Origin: Nemertoderma westbladi
Taxonomy: Eukaryota > Xenacoelomorpha > Nemertodermatida > Nemertodermatidae
Assembly: GCA_032718475.1 (NCBI GenBank)
Contig: JAUCBJ010009088.1
Coordinates: 1 to 64,000 of the forward strand
Length of the DNA stretch: 64,000 nucleotides
Direction: 5' to 3'
The position numbers and the translations under genes are program-made. Shown one piece after another: positions 9,672-21,540 of this stretch (position 1 is its first letter; every line of letters starts with the position of its first letter). The notes beneath the pieces are model-generated. The model worked only from the letters and a program-made list of their open reading frames with translations, had not been told where the DNA came from and ran no database searches.

Positions 9672-12600
9672 CACTCGACTTACTTTGTATCCGGTCCCCT
9701 TTGATTCCTTTGTTCCCAGTTTCTCCCAGCGACCCACCCAGTGCCTCCAGCAACCCCCTCCCTTCCTCTGTACCCGACTTACTTTGTATCCGTCGTCCCC
9801 TTTGATTCCTTTGTTCCCAGTTTCTCCCAGCGACCCACCCAGTGCCTCCACCCCCCCCCCCTCCCTTCATCTGTACCCGACTTACTTTGTATCCGTCGAC
9901 CCCTTTGATTCCTTTGTTCCCAGTTTCTCCCAGCGACCCACCCAGTGCCTCCAGCAACCCCCTCCCTTCCTCTGTACCCGACTTACTTTGTATCCGTCGT
10001 CCCCTTTGATTCCTTTGTTCCCAGTTTCTCCCAGCGACCCACCCAGTGCCTCCAGCAACCCCCTCCCTTCCTCTGTACCCGACTTACTTTGTATCCGTCG
10101 TCCCCTTTGATTCCTTTGTTCCCAGTTTCTCCCAGCGACCCACCCAGTGCCTCCAGTAACCCCCCCCCCTCCCTTCCCCTGTACCCGACTTACTTTGTAT
10201 CCGTCGTCCCCTTTGATTCCTTTGTTCCCAGTTTCTCCCAGCGACCCACCCAGTGCCTCCAGCAACCCCCCCCCCCCCTTCCTCTGTACCCGACTTAATT
10301 TGTATCCGTCGTCCCCTTTGATTCCTTTGTTCCCAGTTTCTCCCAGCGACCCACCCAGTGCCTCCAGCAACCCCCTCCCTTCCTCTGTACCCGACTTACT
10401 TTGTATCCGTCGTCCCCTTTGATTCCTTTGTTCCCAGTTTCTCCCAGCGACCCACCCAGTGCCTCCAGCAACCCCCCCCCCTTCCTCTGTACCCGACTTA
10501 ATTTGTATCCGTCGTCCCCTTTGATTCCTTTGTTCCCAGTTTCTCCCAGCGACCCACCCAGTGCCTCCAGCAACCCCCTCCCTTCCTCTGTACCCGACTT
10601 ACTTTGTATCCGTCGTCCCCTTTGATTCCTTTGTTCCCAGTTTCTCCCAGCGACCCACCCAGTGCCTCCAGCAACCCCCCCCCCCCTTCCTCTGTACCCG
10701 ACTTAATTTGNNNNNNNNNNNNNNNNNNNNNNNNNNNNNNNNNNNNNNNNNNNNNNNNNNNNNNNNNNNNNNNNNNNNNNNNNNNNNNNNNNNNNNNNNN
10801 NNNNNNNNNNACCCGACTTACTTTGTATCCGTCGTCCCCTTTGATTCCTTTGTTCCCAGTTTCTCCCAGCGACCCACCCAGTGCCTCCAGCAACCCCCTC
10901 CCTTCCTCTGTACCCGACTTACTTTGTATCCGTCGTCCCCTTTGATTCCTTTGTTCCCAGTTTCTCCCAGCGACCCACCCAGTGCCTCCAGCAACCCCCT
11001 CCCTTCCTCTGTACCCGACTTACTTTGTATCCGTCGTCCCCTTTGATTCCTTTGTTCCCAGTTTCTCCCAGCGACCCACCCAGTGCCTCCAGCAACCCCC
11101 TCCCTTCCTCTGTACCCGACTTACTTTGTATCCGTCGTCCCCTTTGATTCCTTTGTTCCCAGTTTCTCCCAGCGACCCACCCAGTGCCTCCAGCAACCCC
11201 CCCTCCCTTCCTCTGTACCCGACTTACTTTGTATCCGTCGTCCCCTTTGATTCCTTTGTTCCCAGTTTCTCCCAGCGACCCACCCAGTGCCTCCAGCAAC
11301 CCCCTCCCTTCCTCTGTACCCGACTTACTTTGTATCCGTCGTCCCCTTTGATTCCTTTGTTCCCAGTTTCTCCCAGCGACCCACCCAGTGCCTCCAGCAA
11401 CCCCCTCCCTTCCTCTGTACCCGACTTACTTTGTATCCGTCGTCCCCTTTGATTCCTTTGTTCCCAGTTTCTCCCAGCGACCCACCCAGTGCCTCCAGCA
11501 ACCCCCTCCCTTCCTCTGTACCCGACTTACTTTGTATCCGTCGTCCCCTTTGATTCCTTTGTTCCCAGTTTCTCCCAGCGACCCACCCAGTGCCTCCAGC
11601 AACCCCCTCCCTTCCCCTGTACCCGACTTACTTTGTATCCGTCGTCCCCTTTGATTCCTTTGTTCCCAGTTTCTCCCAGCGACCCACCCAGTGCCTCCAG
11701 CAACCCCCTCCCTTCCCCTGTACCCGACTTACTTTGTATCCGTCGTCCCCTTTGATTCCTTTGTTCCCAGTTTCTCCCAGCGACCCACCCAGTGCCTCCA
11801 GCAACCCCCTCCCTTCCTCTGTACCCGACTTACTTTGTATCCGTCGTCCCCTTTGATTCCTTTGTTCCCAGTTTCTCCCAGCGACCCACCCAGTGCCTCC
11901 AGCAACCCCCTCCCTTCCTCTGTACCCGACTTACTTTGTATCCGTCGTCCCCTTTGATTCCTTTGTTCCCAGTTTCTCCCAGCGACCCACCCAGTGCCTC
12001 CAGCAACCCCCTCCCTTCCTCTGTACCCGACTTACTTTGTATCCGTCGTCCCCTTTGATTCCTTTGTTCCCAGTTTCTCCCAGCGACCCACCCAGTGCCT
12101 CCAGCAACCCCCTCCCTTCCTCTGTACCCGACTTACTTTGTATCCGTCGTCCCCTTTGATTCCTTTGTTCCCAGTTTCTCCCAGCGACCCACCCAGTGCC
12201 TCCAGCAACCCCCTCCCTTCCTCTGTACCCGACTTACTTTGTATCCGTCGTCCCCTTTGATTCCTTTGTTCCCAGTTTCTCCCAGCGACCCACCCAGTGC
12301 CTCCAGCAACCCCCTCCCTTCCCCTGTACCCGACTTACTTTGTATCCGTCGTCCCCTTTGATTCCTTTGTTCCCAGTTTCTCCCAGCGACCCACCCAGTG
12401 CCTCCAGCAACCCCCTCCCTTCCCCTGTACCCGACTTACTTTGTATCCGTCGTCCCCTTTGATTCCTTTGTTCCCAGTTTCTCCCAGCGACCCACCCAGT
12501 GCCTCCAGCAACCCCCTCCCTTCCTCTGTACCCGACTTACTTTGTATCCGTCGTCCCCTTTGATTCCTTTGTTCCCAGTTTCTCCCAGCGACCCACCCAG

Positions 12601-15600
12601 TGCCTCCAGCAACCCCCTCCCTTCCCCTGTACCCGACTTACTTTGTATCCGTCGTCCCCTTTGATTCCTTTGTTCCCAGTTTCTCCCAGCGACCCACCCA
12701 GTGCCTCCAGCAACCCCCTCCCTTCCTCTGTACCCGACTTACTTTGTATCCGTCGTCCCCTTTGATTCCTTTGTTCCCAGTTTCTCCCAGCGACCCACCC
12801 AGTGCCTCCAGCAACCCCCTCCCTTCCTCTGTACCCGACTTACTTTGTATCCGTCGTCCCCTTTGATTCCTTTGTTCCCAGTTTCTCCCAGCGACCCACC
12901 CAGTGCCTCCAGCAACCCCCTCCCTTCCTCTGTACCCGACTTACTTTGTATCCGTCGTCCCCTTTGATTCCTTTGTTCCCAGTTTCTCCCAGCGACCCAC
13001 CCAGTGCCTCCAGCAACCCCCTCCCTTCCTCTGTACCCGACTTACTTTGTATCCGTCGTCCCCTTTGATTCCTTTGTTCCCAGTTTCTCCCAGCGACCCA
13101 CCCAGTGCCTCCAGCAACCCCCTCCCTTCCTCTGTACCCGACTTACTTTGTATCCGTCGTCCCCTTTGATTCCTTTGTTCCCAGTTTCTCCCAGCGACCC
13201 ACCCAGTGCCTCCAGCAACCCCCTCCCTTCCTCTGTACCCGACTTACTTTGTATCCGTCGTCCCCTTTGATTCCTTTGTTCCCAGTTTCTCCCAGCGACC
13301 CACCCAGTGCCTCCAGCAACCCCCTCCCTTCCTCTGTACCCGACTTACTTTGTATCCGTCGTCCCCTTTGATTCCTTTGTTCCCAGTTTCTCCCAGCGAC
13401 CCACCCAGTGCCTCCAGCAACCCCCTCCCTTCCTCTGTACCCGACTTACTTTGTATCCGTCGTCCCCTTTGATTCCTTTGTTCCCAGTTTCTCCCAGCGA
13501 CCCACCCAGTGCCTCCAGCAACCCCCTCCCTTCCTCTGTACCCGACTTACTTTGTATCCGTCGTCCCCTTTGATTCCTTTGTTCCCAGTTTCTCCCAGCG
13601 ACCCACCCAGTGCCTCCAGCAACCCCCTCCCTTCCTCTGTACCCGACTTACTTTGTATCCGTCGTCCCCTTTGATTCCTTTGTTCCCAGTTTCTCCCAGC
13701 GACCCACCCAGTGCCTCCAGCAACCCCCTCCCTTCCTCTGTACCCGACTTACTTTGTATCCGTCGTCCCCTTTGATTCCTTTGTTCCCAGTTTCTCCCAG
13801 CGACCCACCCAGTGCCTCCAGCAACCCCCTCCCTTCCTCTGTACCCGACTTACTTTGTATCCGTCGTCCCCTTTGATTCCTTTGTTCCCAGTTTCTCCCA
13901 GCGACCCACCCAGTGCCTCCAGCAACCCCCTCCCTTCCTCTGTACCCGACTTACTTTGTATCCGTCGTCCCCTTTGATTCCTTTGTTCCCAGTTTCTCCC
14001 AGCGACCCACCCAGTGCCTCCAGCAACCCCCTCCCTTCCTCTGTACCCGACTTACTTTGTATCCGTCGTCCCCTTTGATTCCTTTGTTCCCAGTTTCTCC
14101 CAGCGACCCACCCAGTGCCTCCAGCAACCCCCTCCCTTCCTCTGTACCCGACTTACTTTGTATCCGTCGTCCCCTTTGATTCCTTTGTTCCCAGTTTCTC
14201 CCAGCGACCCACCCAGTGCCTCCAGCAACCCCCTCCCTTCCTCTGTACCCGACTTACTTTGTATCCGTCGTCCCCTTTGATTCCTTTGTTCCCAGTTTCT
14301 CCCAGCGACCCACCCAGTGCCTCCAGCAACCCCCTCCCTTCCTCTGTACCCGACTTACTTTGTATCCGTCGTCCCCTTTGATTCCTTTGTTCCCAGTTTC
14401 TCCCAGCGACCCAGTGCCTCCAGCAACCCCCTCCCTTCCTCTGTACCCGACTTACTTTGTATCCGTCGTCCCCTTTGATTCCTTTGTTCCCAGTTTCTCC
14501 CAGCGACCCACCCAGTGCCTCCAGCAACCCCCTCCCTTCCTCTGTACCCGACTTACTTTGTATCCGTCGTCCCCTTTGATTCCTTTGTTCCCAGTTTCTC
14601 CCAGCGACCCACCCAGTGCCTCCAGCAACCCCCTCCCTTCCTCTGTACCCGACTTACTTTGTATCCGTCGTCCCCTTTGATTCCTTTGTTCCCAGTTTCT
14701 CCCAGCGACCCACCCAGTGCCTCCAGCAACCCCCTCCCTTCCTCTGTACCCGACTTACTTTGTATCCGTCGTCCCCTTTGATTCCTTTGTTCCCAGTTTC
14801 TCCCAGCGACCCACCCAGTGCCTCCAGCAACCCCCTCCCTTCCTCTGTACCCGACTTACTTTGTATCCGTCGTCCCCTTTGATTCCTTTGTTCCCAGTTT
14901 CTCCCAGCGACCCACCCAGTGCCTCCAGCAACCCCCTCCCTTCCTCTGTACCCGACTTACTTTGTATCCGTCGTCCCCTTTGATTCCTTTGTTCCCAGTT
15001 TCTCCCAGCGACCCACCCAGTGCCTCCAGCAACCCCCTCCCTTCCTCTGTACCCGACTTACTTTGTATCCGTCGTCCCCTTTGATTCCTTTGTTCCCAGT
15101 TTCTCCCAGCGACCCACCCAGTGCCTCCAGCAACCCCCTCCCTTCCTCTGTACCCGACTTACTTTGTATCCGTCGTCCCCTTTGATTCCTTTGTTCCCAG
15201 TTTCTCCCAGCGACCCACCCAGTGCCTCCAGCAACCCCCTCCCTTCCTCTGTACCCGACTTACTTTGTATCCGTCGTCCCCTTTGATTCCTTTGTTCCCA
15301 GTTTCTCCCAGCGACCCACCCAGTGCCTCCAGCAACCCCCTCCCTTCCTCTGTACCCGACTTACTTTGTATCCGTCGTCCCCTTTGATTCCTTTGTTCCC
15401 AGTTTCTCCCAGCGACCCACCCAGTGCCTCCAGCAACCCCCTCCCTTCCTCTGTACCCGACTTACTTTGTATCCGTCGTCCCCTTTGATTCCTTTGTTCC
15501 CAGTTTCTCCCAGCGACCCACCCAGTGCCTCCAGCAACCCCCTCCCTTCCTCTGTACCCGACTTACTTTGTATCCGTCGTCCCCTTTGATTCCTTTGTTC

Positions 15601-16374
15601 CCAGTTTCTCCCAGCGACCCACCCAGTGCCTCCAGCAACCCCCTCCCTTCCTCTGTACCCGACTTACTTTGTATCCGTCGTCCCCTTTGATTCCTTTGTT
15701 CCCAGTTTCTCCCAGCGACCCACCCAGTGCCTCCAGCAACCCCCTCCCTTCCTCTGTACCCGACTTACTTTGTATCCGTCGTCCCCTTTGATTCCTTTGT
15801 TCCCAGTTTCTCCCAGCGACCCACCCAGTGCCTCCAGCAACCCCCTCCCTTCCTCTGTACCCGACTTACTTTGTATCCGTCGTCCCCTTTGATTCCTTTG
15901 TTCCCAGTTTCTCCCAGCGACCCACCCAGTGCCTCCAGCAACCCCCTCCCTTCCTCTGTACCCGACTTACTTTGTATCCGTCGTCCCCTTTGATTCCTTT
16001 GTTCCCAGTTTCTCCCAGCGACCCACCCAGTGCCTCCAGCAACCCCCTCCCTTCCTCTGTACCCGACTTACTTTGTATCCGTCGTCCCCTTTGATTCCTT
16101 TGTTCCCAGTTTCTCCCAGCGACCCACCCAGTGCCTCCAGCAACCCCCTCCCTTCCTCTGTACCCGACTTACTTTGTATCCGTCGTCCCCTTTGATTCCT
16201 TTGTTCCCAGTTTCTCCCAGCGACCCACCCAGTGCCTCCAGCAACCCCCTCCCTTCCTCTGTACCCGACTTACTTTGTATCCGTCGTCCCCTTTGATTCC
16301 TTTGTTCCCAGTTTCTCCCAGCGACCCACCCAGTGCCTCCAGCAACCCCCTCCCTTCCTCTGTACCCGACTTAC
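9672..16374. repeat. 101-bp minisatellite copied from a collagen exon end
   Basis: About 66 copies of a 101-bp unit, mostly identical in the right half and more variable (poly-C length, T/C changes) left of about 10.9 kb. On the minus strand each unit holds about 95 bases of the 3' end of the exon at 16375-16607 (encoding GETGNKGIKGDDGYK) followed by its GTAAG donor, then jumps back to exon sequence at TCGGGTACAG. Most units carry an extra TGGG relative to the exon, so they do not stay in the Gly-X-Y frame; one unit near 14411 lacks it, as does the real exon. 101 is not a multiple of three, which makes overlapping shadow ORFs in both strands. The array lies in a 12-kb collagen intron. Confidence 0.95.
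10711..10810. other. Assembly gap (100 N)
   Basis: Exactly 100 N, the usual placeholder for a gap of unknown size. It lies inside the 101-bp array, so true copy number is unknown. Confidence 0.98.
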
Positions 16375-16607
16375 TTTGTATCCGTCGTCCCCTTTGATTC
16401 CTTTGTTCCCAGTTTCTCCCAGCGACCCAGTGCCTCCAGCAAGCCCCTCCCTTCCTCTGTACCCGATCGCGCCCCTATCGCCTTTTATTCCGGCATTTCC
16501 GGGGTTCCCGCTATCTCCCACAGACCCCGGCCTTCCGTTTCTCCCATCGTCTCCGATCTTCCCTCTCAATCCATCCAGAGCTGGGATACCAGGCTTCCCT
16601 CGTTCCC
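16375..16607 (-). CDS. Collagen exon (source of 101-bp array)
   Basis: A 233-bp exon. Acceptor GTCCTCAG then GG completing a split Gly codon; donor TACAAA|GTAAGT in phase 0, the only phase-0 donor in the set. It encodes GERGKPGIPALDG (one interruption), then regular Gly-X-Y to GDDGYK. The last ~95 bases are the template of the 101-bp array that follows directly. Because the array begins at this donor, the exact junction used in vivo could be this one or any later copy; only this one keeps Gly-X-Y in frame with the next exon. Confidence 0.85.
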
Positions 16608-16782
16608 CTGAGGACAAATACGATAATTAAATAATTCGCATAATTTTAAAATTTTAAATGATAAAATAATCGCTCATTGTTATTCACAACGTTTTGTAGT
16701 TAAAGTGATTTTACACATTGAAGTATCTGAAATGTAGTGGGAGCCCTATGGTCACTGGACGTGTCGTAAAAATCTTGAATGG

Positions 16783-17033
16783 AGAGGTGTAAAGATCCTT
16801 TTTATTAGTGAGCCAATGAGAATCAATTAATAGTTAATTAATAAATCAAGCAATATTTCGGCCGCAGGCCTTTTTTCTAGCTCTCCGGTATTACTAAAAT
16901 TACAGTTTACAACATAAAACCAATCATTACAACACACAACAGTTGGACCTGTGGCCGAAATATTGCTGTAATTATTCACTAACTATTAATTCATTCTCAG
17001 TGGGTCACTAATAAAAAGATCTTTACTCCTCGC
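16783..17033. mobile_element. Foldback/MITE-like inverted-repeat element
   Basis: Two arms of about 80-88 bases (16783-16870 and 16946-17033) are near-perfect reverse complements, from AAAGATC at the tips to CAATATTTCGGCCGCAGGCC at the inner ends. The loop is about 75 bases, including a T-run and CA-rich sequence. No ORF, so it would be non-autonomous. No clear target-site duplication was found. It lies in the 706-bp collagen intron between exons 17314 and 16607. Confidence 0.75.
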
Positions 17034-17313
17034 TACTCCAGATTAATATTGAAGTAATGCACAACATCAAGGTGTTCTAGAACTAAAAGGCAACCCAGCT
17101 ATTAGTTCTAATATTTAGTAGGTCTATATTATTATTTTATAGTTTATTAGTTATAGAACGCCTTACGCAACTTATAAACATGGTAAGTAATTAGCCAACA
17201 AGATTCCTTGAGCCAAATTCCAGAGTAAATGTAAATTATTAGCAAAAAATTTAATGCAATATACGATGTTGTACCAACATTGATAATATAATTTATTGTA
17301 GATATAATCTCAC

Positions 17314-17484
17314 CTGATCCTCCTTGTTTACCGGTCGGTCCACGCCAACCCGGAAGGCCCGACAGACCATCCCGGCCAGGGTAACCATCCTTACCGGGTT
17401 GCCCTGATTCCCCGGGATGGCCCGGAGGGCCGTTAGACCCCGGCCAACCGTCGTCGCCAATGTTTCCCTGCTGACCCTCAGCTC
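17314..17484 (-). CDS. Collagen exon (57 codons)
   Basis: A 171-bp exon of uninterrupted Gly-X-Y with several Gly-Pro-Pro-like triplets (GPPGHPGESGQPG). Acceptor TGTTTCAG then GA completing Gly; donor ATCAG|GTGAGA; phase 1 on both sides. Cleanest exon of the set. Its introns lack junction repeats on the donor side. Confidence 0.9.
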
Positions 17485-17789
17485 CTGAAACATAAAACAA
17501 TTTAGATTATAAAATGAATTATTTCATTCGAATTTAACCCTAATTTGACGACTATATTTTAATCTGAAAAATCGACTTTATCTCACTGGAATTTGTTTTA
17601 AAAAAACGACGAAAATAAATAATTTCCCTGAATATTTTTATCCCATTGAAGAACCTCTCGGTTGACAGAAACTCAAATACTCCCGGGTTCGTCTACTCCT
17701 ATTGCTGCTACGGGAAATAAAACGGTTAGTAAAATATTGAGAGGGTATAAATAAATATATAGTGATTGATCGTTGGAGGTTTAGTTGCA

Positions 17790-18283
17790 CCAACCTCTAT
17801 CTCCCCGACCCCCTTTGTACCCAACCAACCTCTATCTCCCCGACCCCCTTTGTACCCAACCAACCTCTATCCCCCGACCCCCTTTGTACCCAACCAACCT
17901 CTATCTCCCCGACCCCCTTTGTACCCAACCAACCTCTATCTCCCCGACCCCCTTTGTACCCAACCAACCTCTATCTCCCCGACCCCCTTTGTACCCAACC
18001 AACCTCTATCCCCCCGACCCCCTTTGTACCCAACCAACCTCTATCTCCCCGACCCCCTTTGTACCCAACCAACCTCTATCTCCCCGACCCCCTTTGTACC
18101 CAACCAACCTCTATCTCCCCGACCCCCTTTGTACCCAACCAACCTCTATCTCCCCGACCCCCTTTGTACCCAACCAACCTCTATCCCCCCGACCCCCTTT
18201 GTACCCAACCAACCTCTATCTCCCCGACCCCCTTTGTACCCAACCAACCTCTATCTCCCCGACCCCCTTTGTACCCAACCAAC
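17790..18283. repeat. 35-bp minisatellite copied from a collagen exon end
   Basis: About 15 units of 34-35 bp continuing from the 3' end of the exon at 18284-18469. Minus-strand unit reads GGTTGGTTGGGTACAAAGG then GGGTCGGGGAGATAGA. Each has AGAG|GTTGGT, a weak donor identical to the one inferred for the exon. Unit length is not a multiple of three, so extra copies would break the Gly-X-Y frame if retained. Confidence 0.92.
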
Positions 18284-18469
18284 CTCTATCTCCCCGACCC
18301 CCTTTGTACCCAAGCGGACCCCGTAGACCCTGCTGTCCAGGGTGCCCACTAGGTCCACGCGCCCCATCCTGTCCTTTCTCCCCGACTTCCCCAACAGTTC
18401 CATTGTCTCCGTATCTTCCTGTCTGACCGGGGGGTCCATAAACAGTCTCGCCTGGCTGCCCCACTCCGC
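18284..18469 (-). CDS. Collagen exon (62 codons)
   Basis: A 186-bp exon; acceptor ATCTTTCAG then GC completing Gly. It encodes GQPGETVYGPPG (one interruption), then Gly-X-Y to GDRG. The end is inferred: AGAG|GTTGGT in the first repeat copy gives phase 1, needed by the next exon at 17484, but the donor is weak. Using a later 35-bp copy would shift frame. The end is therefore less certain than the start. Confidence 0.75.
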
Positions 18470-18624
18470 CTGAAAGATAAAATTACAATATAACAAAAAC
18501 AAAACAAACTTTACTTGTGTAATATTTGACAGTTTATAAAATTCTATATAAGACTGACCATAAACAATAAACATGGTTTATAAATGTCTGTTTATTAAAC
18601 AGACTCCTATTTATTGATGCCAAC

Positions 18625-18741
18625 CTGCTCTTCCAGAATGACCCTGTGCTCCTTGGTCCCCCTTATAGCCTTCGTCACCAGGCAAACCTTTATATCCTTT
18701 GAATCCCGTATTTCCCATTTTCCCTGTGGGGCCAGTTGGTC
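18625..18741 (-). CDS. Collagen exon (39 codons)
   Basis: A 117-bp exon, uninterrupted Gly-X-Y (GPTGPTGKMGNTG at the start, GHSGRA at the end). Acceptor TTTACAG then GA; donor GCAG|GTTGGC; phase 1 on both sides. It is followed by the shortest intron of the set (155 bp). The donor shares GTTGG with the neighbouring 35-bp repeat. Confidence 0.87.
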
Positions 18742-18782
18742 CTGTAAATAAATAAATAATACACTGCACTAATATACTGACC

Positions 18783-20078
18783 TAACCTTGTACTCCAGTA
18801 CCAGCGATATCGCCCTGCACTAACCTTGTACTCCAGTACCACCACCATCTCCGTGCACTAACCTTGTACTCCAGTACCACCGATATCGCCCTGCACTAAC
18901 CTTGTACTCCAGTACCACCGATATCGCCCTGCACTAACCTTGTACTTCAGTACCACCGATATCGCCCTGCACTAACCTTGTACTCCAGTGCCACCAATGT
19001 CGCCCTGCACTAACCTTGTACTCCAGTACCACCACTGTCTCCGTGCACTAACCTTGTACTTCAGTACCACCAATGTCGCCCTGCACTAACCTTGTACTCC
19101 AGTACCACCGATATCGCCCTGCACTAACCTTGTACTCCAGTACCACCAATGTCGCCCTGCACTAACCTTGTACTCCAGTACCGCCGATATCGCCCTGCAC
19201 TAGCCTTGTACTCCAGTACCACCGATATCGCTCTGCACTAACCTTGTACTCCAGTACCACCGATATCGCCCTGCACTAACCTTGTACTCCAGTACCACCG
19301 ATATCGCCCTGCACTAACCTTGTACTCCAGTACCACCAATGTCGCCCTGCACTAACCTTGTACTCCAGTACCACCACTGTCTCCGTGCACTAACCTTGTA
19401 CTTCAGTACCACCAATGTCGCCCTGCACTAACCTTGTACTCCAGTACCACCACTGTCTCCGTGCACTAACCTTGTACTTCAGTACCACCAATGTCGCCCT
19501 GCACTAACCTTGTACTCCAGTACCACCGATATCGCCCTGCACTAACCTTGTACTCCAGTACCACCGATATCTCCCTGCACTAACCTTGTACTCCAGTACC
19601 GCCGATATCGCCCTGCACTAACCTTGTACTCCAGTACCACCGATATCGCCCTGCACTAACCTTGTACTCCAGTACCACCGATATCGCCCTGCACTAACCT
19701 TGTACTCCAGTACCACCAATGTCGCCCTGCACTAACCTTGTACTCCAGTACCGCCGATATCGCCCTGCACTAGCCTTGTACTCCAGTACCACCGATATCG
19801 CTCTGCACTAACCTTGTACTCCAGTACCACCGATATCGCCCTGCACTAACCTTGTACTCCAGTACCACCGATATCGCCCTGCACTAACCTTGTACTCCAG
19901 TACCACCGATATCGCCCTGCACTAACCTTGTACTCCAGTACCACCGATATCGCCCTGCACTAACCTTGTACTCCAGTACCACCAATGTCGCCCTGCACTA
20001 ACCTTGTACTCCAGTACCACCGATATCGCCCTGCACTAGCCTTGTACTCCAGTACCGCCGATATCGCCCTGCACTAAC
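18783..20078. repeat. 38-bp minisatellite copied from a collagen donor
   Basis: Thirty-four units of 38 bp. Minus-strand unit: GGCGATATCGGTGGTACTGG then AGTACAAG|GTTAGTGCAG. It repeats the last 28 bases of the exon at 20079-20312 plus ten intron bases GTTAGTGCAG, which themselves start with GT and end with AG. Variants (GACATTGGTGG, GACAGTGGTGG) recur in a patterned order, showing that blocks of several units have been duplicated. Confidence 0.95.
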
Positions 20079-20312
20079 CTTGTACTCCAGAACCACCGAT
20101 GTCGCCCTGCTCTCCAGTAGATGGACGACTATCCCCTGGCTCTCCTTTATCCCCAGGGTGTCCTTGTATTCCTTCGTCTCCTGGCAATCCCTCCATTCCT
20201 GGAGGCCCTTGTTGCCCTGGTAACCCTACGTTGCCTTTCGGGCCTCTTTCATTAGAAAGAGGTCCTGTAGCACCTTTAGTACCCTTATTACCGTCAGGTC
20301 CTTGTCTCCAAC
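20079..20312 (-). CDS. Collagen exon flanked on both sides by its own junction repeats
   Basis: A 234-bp exon (78 codons). Donor ACAAG|GTTAGT and acceptor TTTATTTAG then GT, phase 1 on both sides. It encodes GWRQGPDGNKG, with interruptions at GPLSNERG and GDSRPSTGEQ. An alternative acceptor 12 bases further in (GACAAG|GACC) would remove the GWRQ irregularity and still be phase 1, but it has a purine-rich tract. The donor is the seed of the 38-bp array and the acceptor the seed of the 41-bp array. Confidence 0.83.
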
Positions 20313-21540
20313 CTAAATAAATTAGTTAAATATATTAAACCTTGTCTCCAACCTAAATAAATTAGATAAATATATTAAACCTTGTCTCCAACCTAAATAA
20401 ATTGAATTAAATATATTAAACCTTGTCTCCAACCTAAATAAATTGAATTAAATATATTAAACCCTGTCTCCGACCTAAATAAATTAATTAAATATATTAA
20501 ACCTTGTCTCCAACCTAAATAAATTGAATTAAATATATTAAACCTTGTCTCCAACCTGAATAAATTAATTAAATTAATTAAACCTTGTCTCCGACCTAAA
20601 TAAATTGAATTAAATATATTAAACCTTGTCTCCAACCTGAATAAATTAATTAAATATATTAAACCTTGTCTCCGACCTAAATAAATTAATGAAATATATT
20701 AAACCTTGTCTCCGACCTAAATAAATAAATTAAATATATTAAACCTTGCCTCCAACCTAAGTAAATTAAATAAAATATATTAAACCTTGTCTCCAACCTA
20801 AATAAATTAGTTAAATAAATTAAATTAAATATATTAAACCTTGTCTCCGACCTAAATAAATTAATTAAATATATTAAACCTTGTCTCCAACCTAAATAAA
20901 TTGAATTAAATATATTAAACCTTGTCTCCAACCTGAATAAATTAATTAAATAAATTAAACCTTGCCTCCAACCTAAGTAAATTAAATAAAATATATTAAA
21001 CCTTGTCTCCAACCTAAATAAATTGAATTAAATAAATTAAATTAAATATATTAAACCTTGTCTCCGACCTAAATAAATTAATTAAATATATTAAACCTTG
21101 TCTCCAACCTAAATAAATTGAATTAAATATATTAAACCCTGTCTCCGACCTGAATAAATTAATTAAATAAATTAAACCTTGCCTCCAACCTAAGTAAATT
21201 AATAAAATATATTAAACCTTGTCTCCAACCTAAATAAATTGAATTAAATAAATTAAATTAAATATATTAAACCTTGTCTCCAACCTGAATAAATTAATTA
21301 AATAAATTAAACCTTGCCTCCAACCTAAGTAAATTAAATAAAATATATTAAACCTTGTCTCCAACCTAAATAAATTAGTTAAATAAATTAAATTAAATAT
21401 ATTAAACCTTGTCTCCGACCTAAATAAATTAGTTAAATATATTAAACCTTGTCTCCAACCTAAATAAATTGAATTAAATATATTAAACCTTGTCTCCAAC
21501 CTGAATAAATTAATTAAATATATTAAACCTTGTCTCCGAC

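Noticed and set aside
9685-16630. Dozens of overlapping ~88-codon plus-strand ORFs rich in Pro/Ser and Leu
   Set aside because: They are shadows of the 101-bp array on the strand opposite the collagen gene; each is the same translation shifted by one unit.
17762-18426. Pro-rich plus-strand ORFs up to 213 codons
   Set aside because: Antisense of the 35-bp collagen-derived array; the minus strand reads Gly-X-Y and has splice sites.
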